The notes under the pieces are model-generated. The model worked only from the letters and a program-made list of their open reading frames with translations, was not told where the DNA came from and searched no databases. Below, one piece after another: positions 1-8,728 of a stretch of DNA of 64,000 nt. Positions within the stretch are counted from its first letter, which is position 1. Every line of letters begins with the position of its first letter. Origin of the DNA: Hyphomicrobiales bacterium (GTDB lineage: Bacteria; Pseudomonadota; Alphaproteobacteria; Rhizobiales; Rhizobiaceae); contig UCKS01000034.1 of assembly GCA_900473045.1 (NCBI GenBank), forward strand, positions 90,916-154,915, read 5' to 3'. The position numbers and the translations under genes are program-made.

Positions 1-227
1 CAAAATCCCGCCATTCTTTCCTCATTTCTCCCAAAGGGGTTTACTCGGTTGGCACCCCTGTTTCACATAAAGGCCGGTATTGTGTTTCATTGGTGTTTTC
101 GCGGTCATCCGCCTGCAATTCTGGCGTCATTCGCCGTCCAGACCTTCACAATTGGCGGGATGCGCCAATATAGCCAGCAAGTCGCTCGCCCGATTATCGA
201 AACTCTGACGGCGAGACGGAGGATCCA

Positions 228-1667
228 TTGAGCTTGAAATTCGGCACCAGCGGCCTGCGTGGCCTTTCGACTGACCTCAACGGGACCCCTGCCGCCATCT
301 ACGCAACGGCGTTTGCCCGCTATCTCATCTCGTCCGGACAGGCCAAACCGGGCGATCCGATCCTGCTGGGCCGCGACTTTCGCGCCTCCAGCCCGGCGAT
401 TTCGGCAATCTGCGCCGGAGCCTTGAGACGCGCCGGACTGATCGTTCTCGATTGCGGGACAGTCCCGACGCCAGCTCTGGCACTCTATGGATTGGAGATC
501 GGCGCGGCTGCATTGATGATCACCGGCTCGCACATTCCCGCCGATCGCAACGGCATCAAGTTTTACCGCCCCGACGGGGAGATCTCCAAGATCGATGAGG
601 AGGCAATCGGCAAGGAAGCCCGCGCGCTGACGGAACAATCGGCACCCATCGATGCCTCGCCGGGACCCGCTGCCGATCACTCCCGGCAGGCCGAAGCCCT
701 ATTCCTTGCCCGTAACGCCTCACTCCTTCCTGCTGACGCTCTGTCCGGCCTGAAGGTCGGCGTCTACCAGCACAGTACGGTGGCGCGTGACCTGTTTGTC
801 GAAGTGCTGACCGGATACGGCGCCGACGTCATCCCGCTCGGCCGCTCGGCCGATTTCATTCCGGTCGATACCGAAGCCGTTTCGCCCGCAACGGTCGATC
901 TGCTCAAAGCGTGGGCCGCCGAGCACTGGCTCGACGCGATCGTCTCGGCCGATGGCGACGGCGACCGTCCGCTGGTCAGCGACGAAACCGGCCTGCCGTT
1001 GCGCGGCGATCTTTTGGGCCTGATCGCGGCACAGTTTACCGGTGCTACCGTTGCCGTGACGCCGGTTACCTCCAATTCCGGCCTGGAGCGCCAGCCGGGC
1101 CTTTCCATCCTGCGCACCCGCGTCGGTTCGCCGTTTGTCATCGAGGGCATGCTGGAGGCTGTCCGCGGCGGCGAAACCGGTGTCGTCGGTTTCGAGGCCA
1201 ATGGTGGCACCCTGACCGCAACCGACTTCACCATCAACGAAACCATGCTCAGAGCCCTTCCGACACGTGACAGCTTCCTGCCTGTGCTTGCCGTGCTTTC
1301 ACTTGCCGCACACCGTCAGAGGCCTCTTTCGACGTTAGCCGTGGACTTCGCGCTGCCGGTGGCACTCAGCGACCGAATCGAGAACTTTCCACTGGAGACC
1401 AGCGCCGCGCTGATGAGTCATCTCCGGTCCGGGATGGACACTCTGGCGACTTTTCTTGCCTCGATCGGAAAACCGGCATCGGTCAGCGACATCGATGGAT
1501 TGCGCGTGACGCTGACCGATCGCAGCGTCGTTCACTTCCGCCCTTCGGGCAATGCGCCGGAAATGCGCTGCTATGCCGAAGCGGAAACCGCCGATCAGGC
1601 AAAGCGGGTGCTTGAACAGGGGCTCGCCTGCATCCGTGCCTTTGGCCAGCAACACCGCACAGCCTGA
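228..1667 (+). CDS. Phosphomannomutase / phosphoglucomutase family (alpha-D-phosphohexomutase)
   Basis: A 479-residue protein of the alpha-D-phosphohexomutase family, which interconverts hexose 1- and 6-phosphates to supply nucleotide sugars for surface polysaccharides. The phosphoserine loop is ITGSHIP (residues 98-104, Ser101), the metal loop is DGDGD (242-246), a sugar-binding GFEANGG motif follows near 310, and the phosphate-binding RPSGNAPEMR is near the C-terminus, so all four domains are present. The start is TTG at 228, supported by a GGAGGA ribosome site a few bases upstream and by the family N-terminus (KFGTSGLRG). Rhizobial relatives have been called noeK or exoC; I cannot decide between mannose and glucose specificity, so no symbol is given. 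It stands alone, followed by a tRNA gene. Confidence 0.9.
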   Translation: MSLKFGTSGLRGLSTDLNGTPAAIYATAFARYLISSGQAKPGDPILLGRDFRASSPAISAICAGALRRAGLIVLDCGTVPTPALALYGLEIGAAALMITGSHIPADRNGIKFYRPDGEISKIDEEAIGKEARALTEQSAPIDASPGPAADHSRQAEALFLARNASLLPADALSGLKVGVYQHSTVARDLFVEVLTGYGADVIPLGRSADFIPVDTEAVSPATVDLLKAWAAEHWLDAIVSADGDGDRPLVSDETGLPLRGDLLGLIAAQFTGATVAVTPVTSNSGLERQPGLSILRTRVGSPFVIEGMLEAVRGGETGVVGFEANGGTLTATDFTINETMLRALPTRDSFLPVLAVLSLAAHRQRPLSTLAVDFALPVALSDRIENFPLETSAALMSHLRSGMDTLATFLASIGKPASVSDIDGLRVTLTDRSVVHFRPSGNAPEMRCYAEAETADQAKRVLEQGLACIRAFGQQHRTA

Positions 1668-1766
1668 TTGCAGGAGATTGCGCGAAATCGTTTTGTCGAA
1701 AATCTTTGCTCTTCAACGGTTTGCTCAACTTTCCTGCGCATTTTCAAGAAAACTTCAAAAACCCTG

Positions 1767-1795
1767 TTGACACAAAAGCGTGGGGCCCGTACACC
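1767..1795 (+). promoter_or_regulatory. Promoter for tRNA-Leu
   Basis: TTGACA at 1767-1772, a 17-base spacer and TACACC at 1790-1795 form a sigma70-type promoter. The predicted start lies a few bases upstream of the mature tRNA 5' end at 1806. Confidence 0.6.
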
Positions 1796-1805
1796 CCCGC
1801 TCGTC

Positions 1806-1892
1806 GCCCAGATGGCGGAATTGGTAGACGCGCCAGCTTCAGGTGCTGGTACTCGAAAGGGTGTGGAGGTTCGAGTCCTCTTCTGGGCACCA
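1806..1892 (+). tRNA. tRNA-Leu (anticodon CAG)
   Basis: A cloverleaf can be drawn by eye. The acceptor GCCCAGA pairs with TCTGGGC, the anticodon arm CCAGC-TTCAGGT-GCTGG places CAG in the loop, there is a long variable arm typical of leucine tRNAs, and the T-arm contains GTTCGAGTC. The discriminator A and an encoded CCA end the 87-base gene. Confidence 0.95.
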
Positions 1893-1930
1893 ATTTCATA
1901 TTCACGACTGCTCAGGCAGTTCTGAAGATC

Positions 1931-1958
1931 AAAAAAGCCCGGTTCGCCGGGCTTTTTT
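1931..1958. terminator. Rho-independent terminator
   Basis: AAAAAAGCCCGG, a TTCG tetraloop and CCGGGCTTTTTT form a perfect hairpin with a T tract on both strands. It ends the tRNA-Leu transcript and can also serve the AraC-type gene that converges from the right. Confidence 0.9.
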
Positions 1959-2004
1959 CGTTTTGGGAATTTGGCGTTTCCGGCAAGCATTGCAACGCAG
2001 ACCA

Positions 2005-3033
2005 TCAGCCCTTGCGCGTCAGCATGACGTGGCGCGGGGTGGTGCCGAACTGCCGGCGGAAGGCGGTGGCAAAGTTCGCCGCCGTTGAGTAGCCGGCAAT
2101 GGCACTGGCCTCCTGCACCGTCACCTCGCCTCTGCTCAGGGCCGCGAAAGCGCGCTCCAGACGCAACGTGCGGACATATTCGAAGATGCTCTGGCTTTCA
2201 GAAATCCGGAACAGCCGCTGCAGGCCGCTGGCGCTGACACCGGCGGCACGAGCAATCATATTGACATTGAGCGGAGCGGCCCAGTGGACGGTGATGTAAT
2301 CCTTTGCCCGCTCCAGGCAGACGGCGTCCTGACGGGTCAGCAACACGCCTCCCGGCGCACGCCGGCTGGCGTGGAGCACGGCCGCCATCGTTTCGGCGAC
2401 AAGCTCCACAGCCCGGCTTTCGAGGTAAAGGTCGCGCATTGCCGGCAGAAGCGGCAAGGGCGCAAAAACCTGCCGGACGAGTTCGGTCATCCGCGGCGTC
2501 AGTCTCCAGCGATGCTCTGCCAGATGCTCACGCATCAACCGTTCACCGCCCTTGGTATCGGCAACCTCCTCCAGGGCATCGAGATGCAGCCATTCGGGCG
2601 TTGCCGAGACGACCAGATGCCGTAAACGCTGGCGTCCATGCGAGGCGCGCTGGAAACTCTCCGGGTTGGCATTCATGATGGCGACGCCGCTTGCCACCCC
2701 CTTCTGCGCCTGGAACGCGAATCGCCTGTCGCCGATGGCAAGGTCGACATTGCCGTCGAGAAAGAAGATGCAGGACAGCTCTTCGCCGAGCTGCGATATC
2801 GCGGTGAACGGCCGTTCCTCGATCGCGTCACTGACATGCAGCACCAGGCCACGGCGGAGTTCCCGATGCAGGAATTTACCCTTCATCAGCGTATCGTCGA
2901 GCGAGAGCTGGTCATCCGGGCTCTCCAGCACGACGCCGTCCTGGCGCAGGAAATCGCGCACCCGCAGCCGCTTGGCCGCGCCGTGCTGCCCATAGCCGGC
3001 TTCGATATCCGGTTGGATCGTGGAGGACGTCAT
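2005..3033 (-). CDS. AraC-family transcriptional regulator (probable siderophore regulator)
   Basis: A 342-residue regulator with a sensor-type N-terminal part and a C-terminal AraC DNA-binding domain over roughly the last 100 residues. Two helix-turn-helix units are visible, around IARAAGVSASGLQRLF and ASAIAGYSTAANFATAFRR, followed by FGTTPRHV. The frame stays open upstream to 3153, but the start at 3033 (MTSSTIQ) is where ordinary-looking sequence begins; 3057 is another option. It diverges from the TonB receptor gene, the arrangement of PchR/RhrA-type regulators, which switch on siderophore uptake when the ligand is present. The role is inferred from family and position. Confidence 0.85.
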   Translation of the reverse strand: MTSSTIQPDIEAGYGQHGAAKRLRVRDFLRQDGVVLESPDDQLSLDDTLMKGKFLHRELRRGLVLHVSDAIEERPFTAISQLGEELSCIFFLDGNVDLAIGDRRFAFQAQKGVASGVAIMNANPESFQRASHGRQRLRHLVVSATPEWLHLDALEEVADTKGGERLMREHLAEHRWRLTPRMTELVRQVFAPLPLLPAMRDLYLESRAVELVAETMAAVLHASRRAPGGVLLTRQDAVCLERAKDYITVHWAAPLNVNMIARAAGVSASGLQRLFRISESQSIFEYVRTLRLERAFAALSRGEVTVQEASAIAGYSTAANFATAFRRQFGTTPRHVMLTRKG

Positions 3034-3202
3034 CGCCAACCCTTCGAAACGCGTCATGCCCCCGGTTTGCACCGGGAACCTTACCAACCGCCTTGCGCCC
3101 GCTGCCGGAATGAAAACTTTGGCTGCGAACAAACATATCTGCGCGGTGCGCAAAGGTCCCTTCGTTGCCGATCATGGGACAAGTGCCCTAAAGCAATATC
3201 TT

Positions 3203-3225
3203 AACTTGATTTAAGTGGTCAAGTT
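3203..3225. promoter_or_regulatory. Candidate iron-responsive (IRO/RirA-type) operator
   Basis: An inverted repeat AACTTGA-N9-TCAAGTT lies between the divergent AraC regulator and the TonB receptor. Its core TGA-N9-TCA (3207-3221) matches the IRO box bound by the iron regulator RirA in rhizobia. It sits about 38 bases upstream of the receptor start, a good place for repression. Binding is inferred. Confidence 0.6.
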
Positions 3226-3258
3226 TATCAGAGATGCGATTGCGTAAGGGACAGGTTC

Positions 3259-5514
3259 ATGAGCGGCGGGCAGAAGACGGGTTTGGGCGAAGATCATCAG
3301 GCAAAATCCGTGAAGCGGGCGACCACCCCCAAACGCAAACAGATCTTGCTGGCCTCGACCATGATATGCGGCCTGATCAGCCTCTGCGCTCCAGTCCTTG
3401 CCCAGGAGGCCGGCTCCGCCACGTCGCTCGAAAAGATCACGATCGAAGGCGGCAAGGACAACCCGAAGGGACCGGACAAGGGCATCGTTGCCAAGCGCAG
3501 TTTGAGCGGCTCCAAGACCGACACTTCGCTCCTGGAAACGCCACAAGCGGTTAGCGTCGTCACGCGCGACCAGATGGATGCGCAGGGCGTCAATACCGTA
3601 GCGGAGGCTCTGCGCTACACGCCGGGCATCCTGTCGGATCCGAACGGCTACGACATCCGCTACGACTGGCTCTACATCCGTGGTTTCAACACCTACGGGA
3701 CGGTCTGGCTGGATGGCTTGGTCCTGCCCGGCGACCCCAACAACTACGCGACGCCCAGCATCAACCCCTATGCGCTGGAACGCATCGAGGTGATCAAGGG
3801 GCCGGCATCGGTGCTCTATGGCCGCTCGATCCCCGGCGGCCTCGTCAACGAAGTCAGCAAGCGGCCGCAGCCGGAAAGTCATAATGAACTCGGGATCGAG
3901 ACCTCCTCCCATGGCGGTATCCAGGGTACGTTCGATTTTACCGGTCCCGTCAGCGAGGGCAGCGACTGGTCCTATCGCCTGACCGGCCTTGGCAAGAACA
4001 TGGGCACGCAGATCGACAGGGAGCGGGAGCGCCAGATGATGCTGGCGCCGAGCCTGACCTGGGCACCGACCGACCAGACGGAACTGACGCTTTACGGTTA
4101 TTACCAGAAAGACCGGCCGAAGGATTTCAACCCGCGCTTCTATCCGGCGATCGGTACCTTGATCGAAAACCCGCTCGGACAAATCCCGCGCGACCTGTTT
4201 CTCGGCGATCCCGACGCCAGCATCTTCGAGCGGGATTTCTACGCGCTGGGCTATGAATTCTCCCACGAGTTCAACGAGACCTGGACCGTGCGCCAGAACC
4301 TGCGCTACGGCCGCTCCGACCAGAACATGTTCCTCGTACTCGTCAATCCGGCCTTCGCCTACCAGCCGGACGGCCATACGCTGAACCGTGTCTCGGCTGT
4401 TTCCGACGATTGGGTTTCGAGTTTCAATGTCGATACCCAGCTTGAAGCCCGCTTCGATACCGGCGCCTTCGATCACACTGCTCTCTTCGGGATCGACTAT
4501 GTGAGTGCCGACTCCTCGACGAAGTTCGGCAACGGCTTCGCCGGCGTGCCGCCGCTCGACTATCTCGACCCGGTTTATGGCGCCGGCTCCATTCCGAAGC
4601 CGGCCATCCAGCGCTCGGGGCTGCAGAAACAGCGGCAGCTCGGATTCTATGCCCAGGATCAGATCCGCTACGACAACTGGATCGGCACCTTCGGCCTGCG
4701 CTACGACCTCTCCGACATCGATACGCAGAACCGGATGCTTGCGGGATCGCCGACCGTTTCCAACGACGATCGCGAACTGACCTGGCGGGCGGGCCTGACC
4801 TATCTGTTCGACAACGGCATCGCACCCTATGCCAGCTATTCCACCACCTTCCTGCCGGCGCTTGGCTCCAGTCAGGCCGGCACGCCGTTCGAGGCGCAGA
4901 AGGCCGAGCAATACGAGATCGGCGTGAAATACGAACCGCCGGGCGGCAACGGCATGATCACCGCCTCGCTGTTCGACCTGACGCTGGAAAACGGCCTGAC
5001 GCCGGATCCCACCAGCGCACTCTACAGCGTGCAAAGCGGAAAGCAGCGCGTGCGCGGCCTGGAACTGGAGGCCAAATACGAAGTCACGCCGCAACTCGAC
5101 CTGCTTGCGGCCTATGCCTATTCGCACTCCGAGGTGCTGGAAAGCACGAATGCCATTGCCAAGGGGCGCGAGATGCTGCGCCTGCCGGAGCATCAGGCCA
5201 GCGCCTGGGTAAACTATCGCCCGGCCATCATCGAAGGCCTGTCGCTCAGTGCCGGCGTGCGCATGACATCGTCTTACCAGACAGACGCCAATTATCTCGA
5301 CGCATTGCGTATCCCCGGCCGGGCGCTTGTCGACATCGGCGCCCAGTACGATTTCGGCGCCATGGACAAGGCGTTTGCAGGGACAACGCTGCGCGTCAAT
5401 GTCACCAACCTCTTCGACAAGGAGTACGTCTCCCATTGCCTCAACATCACCGGCGGCAGCTGCAACTACGGTGCGGGCCGGGCCGTCACCGCGAGCCTGA
5501 AATACGTATGGTAA
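3259..5514 (+). CDS. TonB-dependent siderophore receptor (FhuA/FoxA type)
   Basis: A 751-residue outer-membrane receptor that would bring a ferric siderophore across the outer membrane using TonB energy. A long basic N-terminus (about 28 residues) precedes a hydrophobic signal segment that ends near AQE (residue 50). The plug domain follows, with the family motif IEVIKGPASVLYGRSIPGG, then a beta-barrel ending in the aromatic-terminated LKYVW. The sequence resembles the ferrichrome/ferrioxamine receptor subfamily, but the ligand cannot be read from sequence. Its stop overlaps the next gene by seven bases, and a RirA-type palindrome lies upstream, so iron repression is likely. Confidence 0.93.
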   Translation: MSGGQKTGLGEDHQAKSVKRATTPKRKQILLASTMICGLISLCAPVLAQEAGSATSLEKITIEGGKDNPKGPDKGIVAKRSLSGSKTDTSLLETPQAVSVVTRDQMDAQGVNTVAEALRYTPGILSDPNGYDIRYDWLYIRGFNTYGTVWLDGLVLPGDPNNYATPSINPYALERIEVIKGPASVLYGRSIPGGLVNEVSKRPQPESHNELGIETSSHGGIQGTFDFTGPVSEGSDWSYRLTGLGKNMGTQIDRERERQMMLAPSLTWAPTDQTELTLYGYYQKDRPKDFNPRFYPAIGTLIENPLGQIPRDLFLGDPDASIFERDFYALGYEFSHEFNETWTVRQNLRYGRSDQNMFLVLVNPAFAYQPDGHTLNRVSAVSDDWVSSFNVDTQLEARFDTGAFDHTALFGIDYVSADSSTKFGNGFAGVPPLDYLDPVYGAGSIPKPAIQRSGLQKQRQLGFYAQDQIRYDNWIGTFGLRYDLSDIDTQNRMLAGSPTVSNDDRELTWRAGLTYLFDNGIAPYASYSTTFLPALGSSQAGTPFEAQKAEQYEIGVKYEPPGGNGMITASLFDLTLENGLTPDPTSALYSVQSGKQRVRGLELEAKYEVTPQLDLLAAYAYSHSEVLESTNAIAKGREMLRLPEHQASAWVNYRPAIIEGLSLSAGVRMTSSYQTDANYLDALRIPGRALVDIGAQYDFGAMDKAFAGTTLRVNVTNLFDKEYVSHCLNITGGSCNYGAGRAVTASLKYVW

Positions 5515-6665
5515 CCGTGCAGCCAACAATCGCCACAAAGAGGGCCGCCGGTTTACTGGCCGCCCTTTTTCTGCTCGCATTCGGCGCTCTCTCGCTCCTG
5601 TCGACATCGCCTGCCCACGCCGAAATCCGGTTCACCGACGCGGCCGGGCGGGAGGTGCGCCTTGCCAAACCGGCCGAGCGTATCGCCACCAATGAGAGCC
5701 TGCTCGTCCTGTCGCTGGCGCTGATCGAGCCCGATCCAATCTCCCGCATCGCCGGCTGGGCAGCGCCGCAGCGGATCGATCGGGGCTTCTACAACGATCT
5801 CAAGCAGCGCTTTCCGGCCATCGATGCCATTCCCGTCGCTGGTGGTGTGGTGGCGTCGAAGACGTCACCGGAAGCAATCCTTGCCATCAGGCCGGATGTC
5901 TATGTCGTCTCCATCTGGGACCATGGCTGGATGGAGATCGCCGCGACGCTGGAATCCGCCGGCGTGCCCGTCGTCTTTCTCGATGGCCCGCAAAACCTTG
6001 GCGACGGCCCCGCTGACACAACCATCTTTTCACTCGAACTTCTCGGTAAGGTCATCGGCCGGGAGGCGGAGGCCCAGACGTTCGGCGAATTTCTCCGGCC
6101 GCTCTATCAGCGGATCACCGAGCGTACCAAGGGGATTGCCCGCAAGTCTGTTCTGGTCGATGCCCATGCCGGCGCCATCTGCTGCTCCACGCCGGGACGT
6201 GAAAACCGGATGACGGACTATCTGCGGCTGGCGGGCGGCGAAAGCATCGGCGCCGATATGCCCGGCTATGACGGAAGGCTCAGCGCCGAGTTCGTGCTGG
6301 AGAAAGATCCGGACGTCTATATCGCCACCGGCGGCCCGCATCTTGCCGCCCAGGGCGGTCTGGTGCTCGGCGGCGATGTCGGCGCAGAAGCAGCATCCCA
6401 GTCCTTCGCCGGCGTGGCTTCCAACGATGTGCGCGCCAACCTGACGGCCGTGCGCGAGGGTCGTGCCCATGCCCTCTCCCATCAGCTTTCCATTTCGGTT
6501 CTCAATATTCTGGTCTTCGAATGTTACGCGAAATGGATTCACCCGGAACTGTTTCGGGACATCGACCCCACTGCGACCCTGGCCGAGATCAACAGGCGGT
6601 TTTTGACCGTGCCACTCAAGGGCACCTTCTGGCTCGACTTCGACGCCTCGCGTTTGCCGCAGTAA
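5508..6665 (+). CDS. Siderophore ABC transporter substrate-binding protein (FhuD/FecB-like)
   Basis: A 385-residue exported binding protein. The start at 5508 overlaps the receptor gene and is followed by a clear signal peptide with a hydrophobic core LLAALFLLAFGALSLL and an AHA cleavage site. The mature part opens with FTDAAGREV, typical of the helical-backbone metal/siderophore-binding family, and carries the two-lobed fold length. It would deliver the ferric siderophore from the receptor to an inner-membrane permease, but no permease or ATPase gene is adjacent, so it must work with one encoded elsewhere. It is translationally coupled to the receptor and shares its regulation. Confidence 0.85.
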   Translation: MVTVQPTIATKRAAGLLAALFLLAFGALSLLSTSPAHAEIRFTDAAGREVRLAKPAERIATNESLLVLSLALIEPDPISRIAGWAAPQRIDRGFYNDLKQRFPAIDAIPVAGGVVASKTSPEAILAIRPDVYVVSIWDHGWMEIAATLESAGVPVVFLDGPQNLGDGPADTTIFSLELLGKVIGREAEAQTFGEFLRPLYQRITERTKGIARKSVLVDAHAGAICCSTPGRENRMTDYLRLAGGESIGADMPGYDGRLSAEFVLEKDPDVYIATGGPHLAAQGGLVLGGDVGAEAASQSFAGVASNDVRANLTAVREGRAHALSHQLSISVLNILVFECYAKWIHPELFRDIDPTATLAEINRRFLTVPLKGTFWLDFDASRLPQ

Positions 6666-6677
6666 AAGGATCTTCCA

Positions 6678-7745
6678 GTGGACGATAGAACCTATACGGC
6701 ACAGGCGCTCATCGACCTCGCCGACCCGCAGGCCGTGATTGCTGAACTCTGCAATCACATGCTCGAACACAACGCCGAGATCAGCGGCGAAGCCGGTGAT
6801 GTGCTGCTGCGCCTTTCCGGCTGCAGCGCCCGCTTTTCCACCGAGGGGGCGCTGACACGTATCGATATCGAAGCACCGGACTTCGAGCACCTTTATTTCG
6901 CGCGTTTGACCGTTGCATCCCATATCCTCGAATTCGCGGAGGAAGCCGCGCCGGCGATCTGTTGGAGCGGCGACCATGACGATGCCGCACGGCCGCCGAA
7001 TTTTCAAATCCTGACGGTTACCGGCTGCATGGACGTGACACCGCATATGCGCCGCATCACCTTCCGCTGCGAGAACGCCGCCCGTTTTGCCCGTCTCGAT
7101 GCCCTGCATCTGAACCTGCTGATCCAGCAACCCGGCCTTGCGGAGCCGCAATGGCCCTTCGTCGGGACAAGCGGCATCATCGAGTGGAAGCGGCCGGATT
7201 TGAAGCCGTCGCTGCGAAAATACACCGTGCGCTCGGTGGATCTGGCAACCGGTCAACTCGATATCGATTTCGTGCTGCATGCCGATGCCGGACCGGGATC
7301 GAGCTTTGCCGAAACCGTGAGCATCGGCACGGACGTGGGCGTCCTCGGCCCCGGCGGCGGCGGGCTTGCGGATGCAGACTGGTATCTGTTTGCCGGCGAC
7401 GAGACCGCTCTTCCAGCCATTGCCCGCATGCTGGAAAACCTGCCCGCCGATGCGGCCGGCATCACCTATCTCGAAGTTTCCGGCACTGCCGAAATCCAGA
7501 ACCTGCACAAGCCTGCGGCCGTCGATATTCACTGGCTGATCCGCAACGGGGAGAAATTCGGGGCGCTGCTTGTCGAGGCCGTGAGCGCAACGCCACAGCC
7601 GCAGGGCGACCAAAATATCTACCTTTGGGCCGCCTGCGAATTCGCAGCCTTCAAAACCATCCGGCAGTTCGCCCGCCAAACCTGGAAACTGAAAAACGAA
7701 CGCCATCTTGTCGTTGCCTACTGGCGAGACGGCAAGACATTGTGA
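6678..7745 (+). CDS. Siderophore-interacting FAD-binding reductase with N-terminal DUF2218 domain
   Basis: A 355-residue cytoplasmic flavoprotein that would release iron from the imported siderophore by reduction. The first roughly 95 residues look like a DUF2218 domain. The siderophore-interacting protein (SIP/ViuB) fold follows, with the flavin-binding stretch LRKYTVRSVD and, in the C-terminal half, WYLFAGDETALPAIARML and LWAACEFAAFKTIRQF. The two-domain architecture is known in rhizobia. It starts 12 bases after the binding-protein stop, giving a three-gene operon of receptor, binding protein and reductase. Confidence 0.88.
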   Translation: MDDRTYTAQALIDLADPQAVIAELCNHMLEHNAEISGEAGDVLLRLSGCSARFSTEGALTRIDIEAPDFEHLYFARLTVASHILEFAEEAAPAICWSGDHDDAARPPNFQILTVTGCMDVTPHMRRITFRCENAARFARLDALHLNLLIQQPGLAEPQWPFVGTSGIIEWKRPDLKPSLRKYTVRSVDLATGQLDIDFVLHADAGPGSSFAETVSIGTDVGVLGPGGGGLADADWYLFAGDETALPAIARMLENLPADAAGITYLEVSGTAEIQNLHKPAAVDIHWLIRNGEKFGALLVEAVSATPQPQGDQNIYLWAACEFAAFKTIRQFARQTWKLKNERHLVVAYWRDGKTL

Positions 7746-8126
7746 AATCTCGCCTTCGGCGGCCAAGTCGAAGGTGTCACCCGCACATCGTGACATCCGG
7801 GTTGGAATTATCGGCACTTGAAAAGCTCATCATCGAGCGCGAACGACAATGCCGGCGCCTCAGAATTCGGCAAATACAAATTTCGCTGAGGCGACCTCAA
7901 TATGAGGATTACCCCTATTGAAATCGCATTTTCGAAATCCCATTTGTTTTTGGCGAGCAGCGACCGAGGTAATCCGGGCCGCATTCTCCCGGAACGATTG
8001 GCGATCCAATCCAGCGGGTGCAGTTGTATTGCCGACGAGGCCTCTGGCGTTAAAGCGCTGGAGAGTTTTACTATGTCTGCACTAATCATCTAGTTTTTTC
8101 AAAAGTGTGCAGTAGTATGTGCCCTC
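7746..8126. other. Intergenic region upstream of the Rrf2 gene
   Basis: About 380 bases with no convincing gene. Short open frames exist on both strands but lack a ribosome site and resemble nothing known. The last 60 bases are AT-rich and probably hold the Rrf2 promoter; I could not settle on definite -35/-10 boxes. Confidence 0.5.
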
Positions 8127-8588
8127 ATGATGGACACACGCTTCTCTTCGGCCCTGCAGATCATTATTACAGTCGCCGTCAATGAAAAGAACAACACGCG
8201 CTCGACGAGCGATGCACTGGCAGCGAAGCTCGATGCCAGGCCCAGTCTGGTGCGCAAATTGGTAGCGCCACTGATGCACAAGGAAATCCTTGTGTCGTCG
8301 GAAGGCTATCAGGGTGGATATAGACTTGGGCGGCCGGCTGGCGCGATTTACCTGAGCGAGATTTACCTTGCCGTCATGCCGGACAAGAAAATCTGGGGCA
8401 CGCGCGACGACATTCCCGCCGATTGCTTCATTTCAAGCAACATGAATGAATGGTCGGCAACACTCAGCAAAAAGGCGGAACAAGCCTTGCTGGGCCTTCT
8501 GGGGGAAAAATCGGTGGAGGATGCCATCTCGGAACTGGCGCATATCGACGGCGGCAAATGTCCGGTGGGAAGGGCGATTGCGCCCTGA
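8127..8588 (+). CDS. Rrf2-family transcriptional regulator
   Basis: A 153-residue protein with the Rrf2 winged-helix layout: SSALQIIITVA at the N-terminus, a recognition region around LDARPSLVRKLVAPL and the wing SSEGYQGGYRLGRPAG. Rrf2 regulators respond to Fe-S cluster state or redox cues. Only two cysteines are visible (PADCF and GGKCPVG), whereas the Fe-S members IscR, NsrR and RirA use three, so this is not RirA and may not hold a classic cluster. The start could be the first or second of two adjacent ATG codons. It stands alone, upstream of and convergent with the porin gene. Confidence 0.85.
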   Translation: MMDTRFSSALQIIITVAVNEKNNTRSTSDALAAKLDARPSLVRKLVAPLMHKEILVSSEGYQGGYRLGRPAGAIYLSEIYLAVMPDKKIWGTRDDIPADCFISSNMNEWSATLSKKAEQALLGLLGEKSVEDAISELAHIDGGKCPVGRAIAP

Positions 8589-8682
8589 GACCGCCGCCTG
8601 ATGCGGCCGTGTGGGACGGCCGGAGGGAGCCGGACCGTCCCCGTCACTGATCGGAGGTCAATCAAATCCGTGACGAACCGTT

Positions 8683-8711
8683 GGTCAGCCGCACCTTTGG
8701 CGCGGCTAACC
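8683..8711 (-). terminator. Hairpin after the porin gene
   Basis: GGTCAGCCGCACC and GGCGCGGCTAACC pair imperfectly (two mismatches) around a TTTG loop just beyond the porin stop codon. There is no T tract, so termination is only a suggestion. Confidence 0.35.
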
Positions 8712-8728
8712 GGATGTCGAACGGCGAC

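Noticed and set aside
3211..5607. Open frame of about 800 codons on the minus strand opposite the TonB receptor
   Set aside because: It is the GC-rich shadow of the receptor gene: repetitive Arg/Val/Gly composition, no ribosome site and no recognisable motif, while the plus-strand frame has full family signatures.
7808..8093. Small frames on both strands upstream of the Rrf2 gene
   Set aside because: They overlap, have no ribosome sites and show no familiar sequence.
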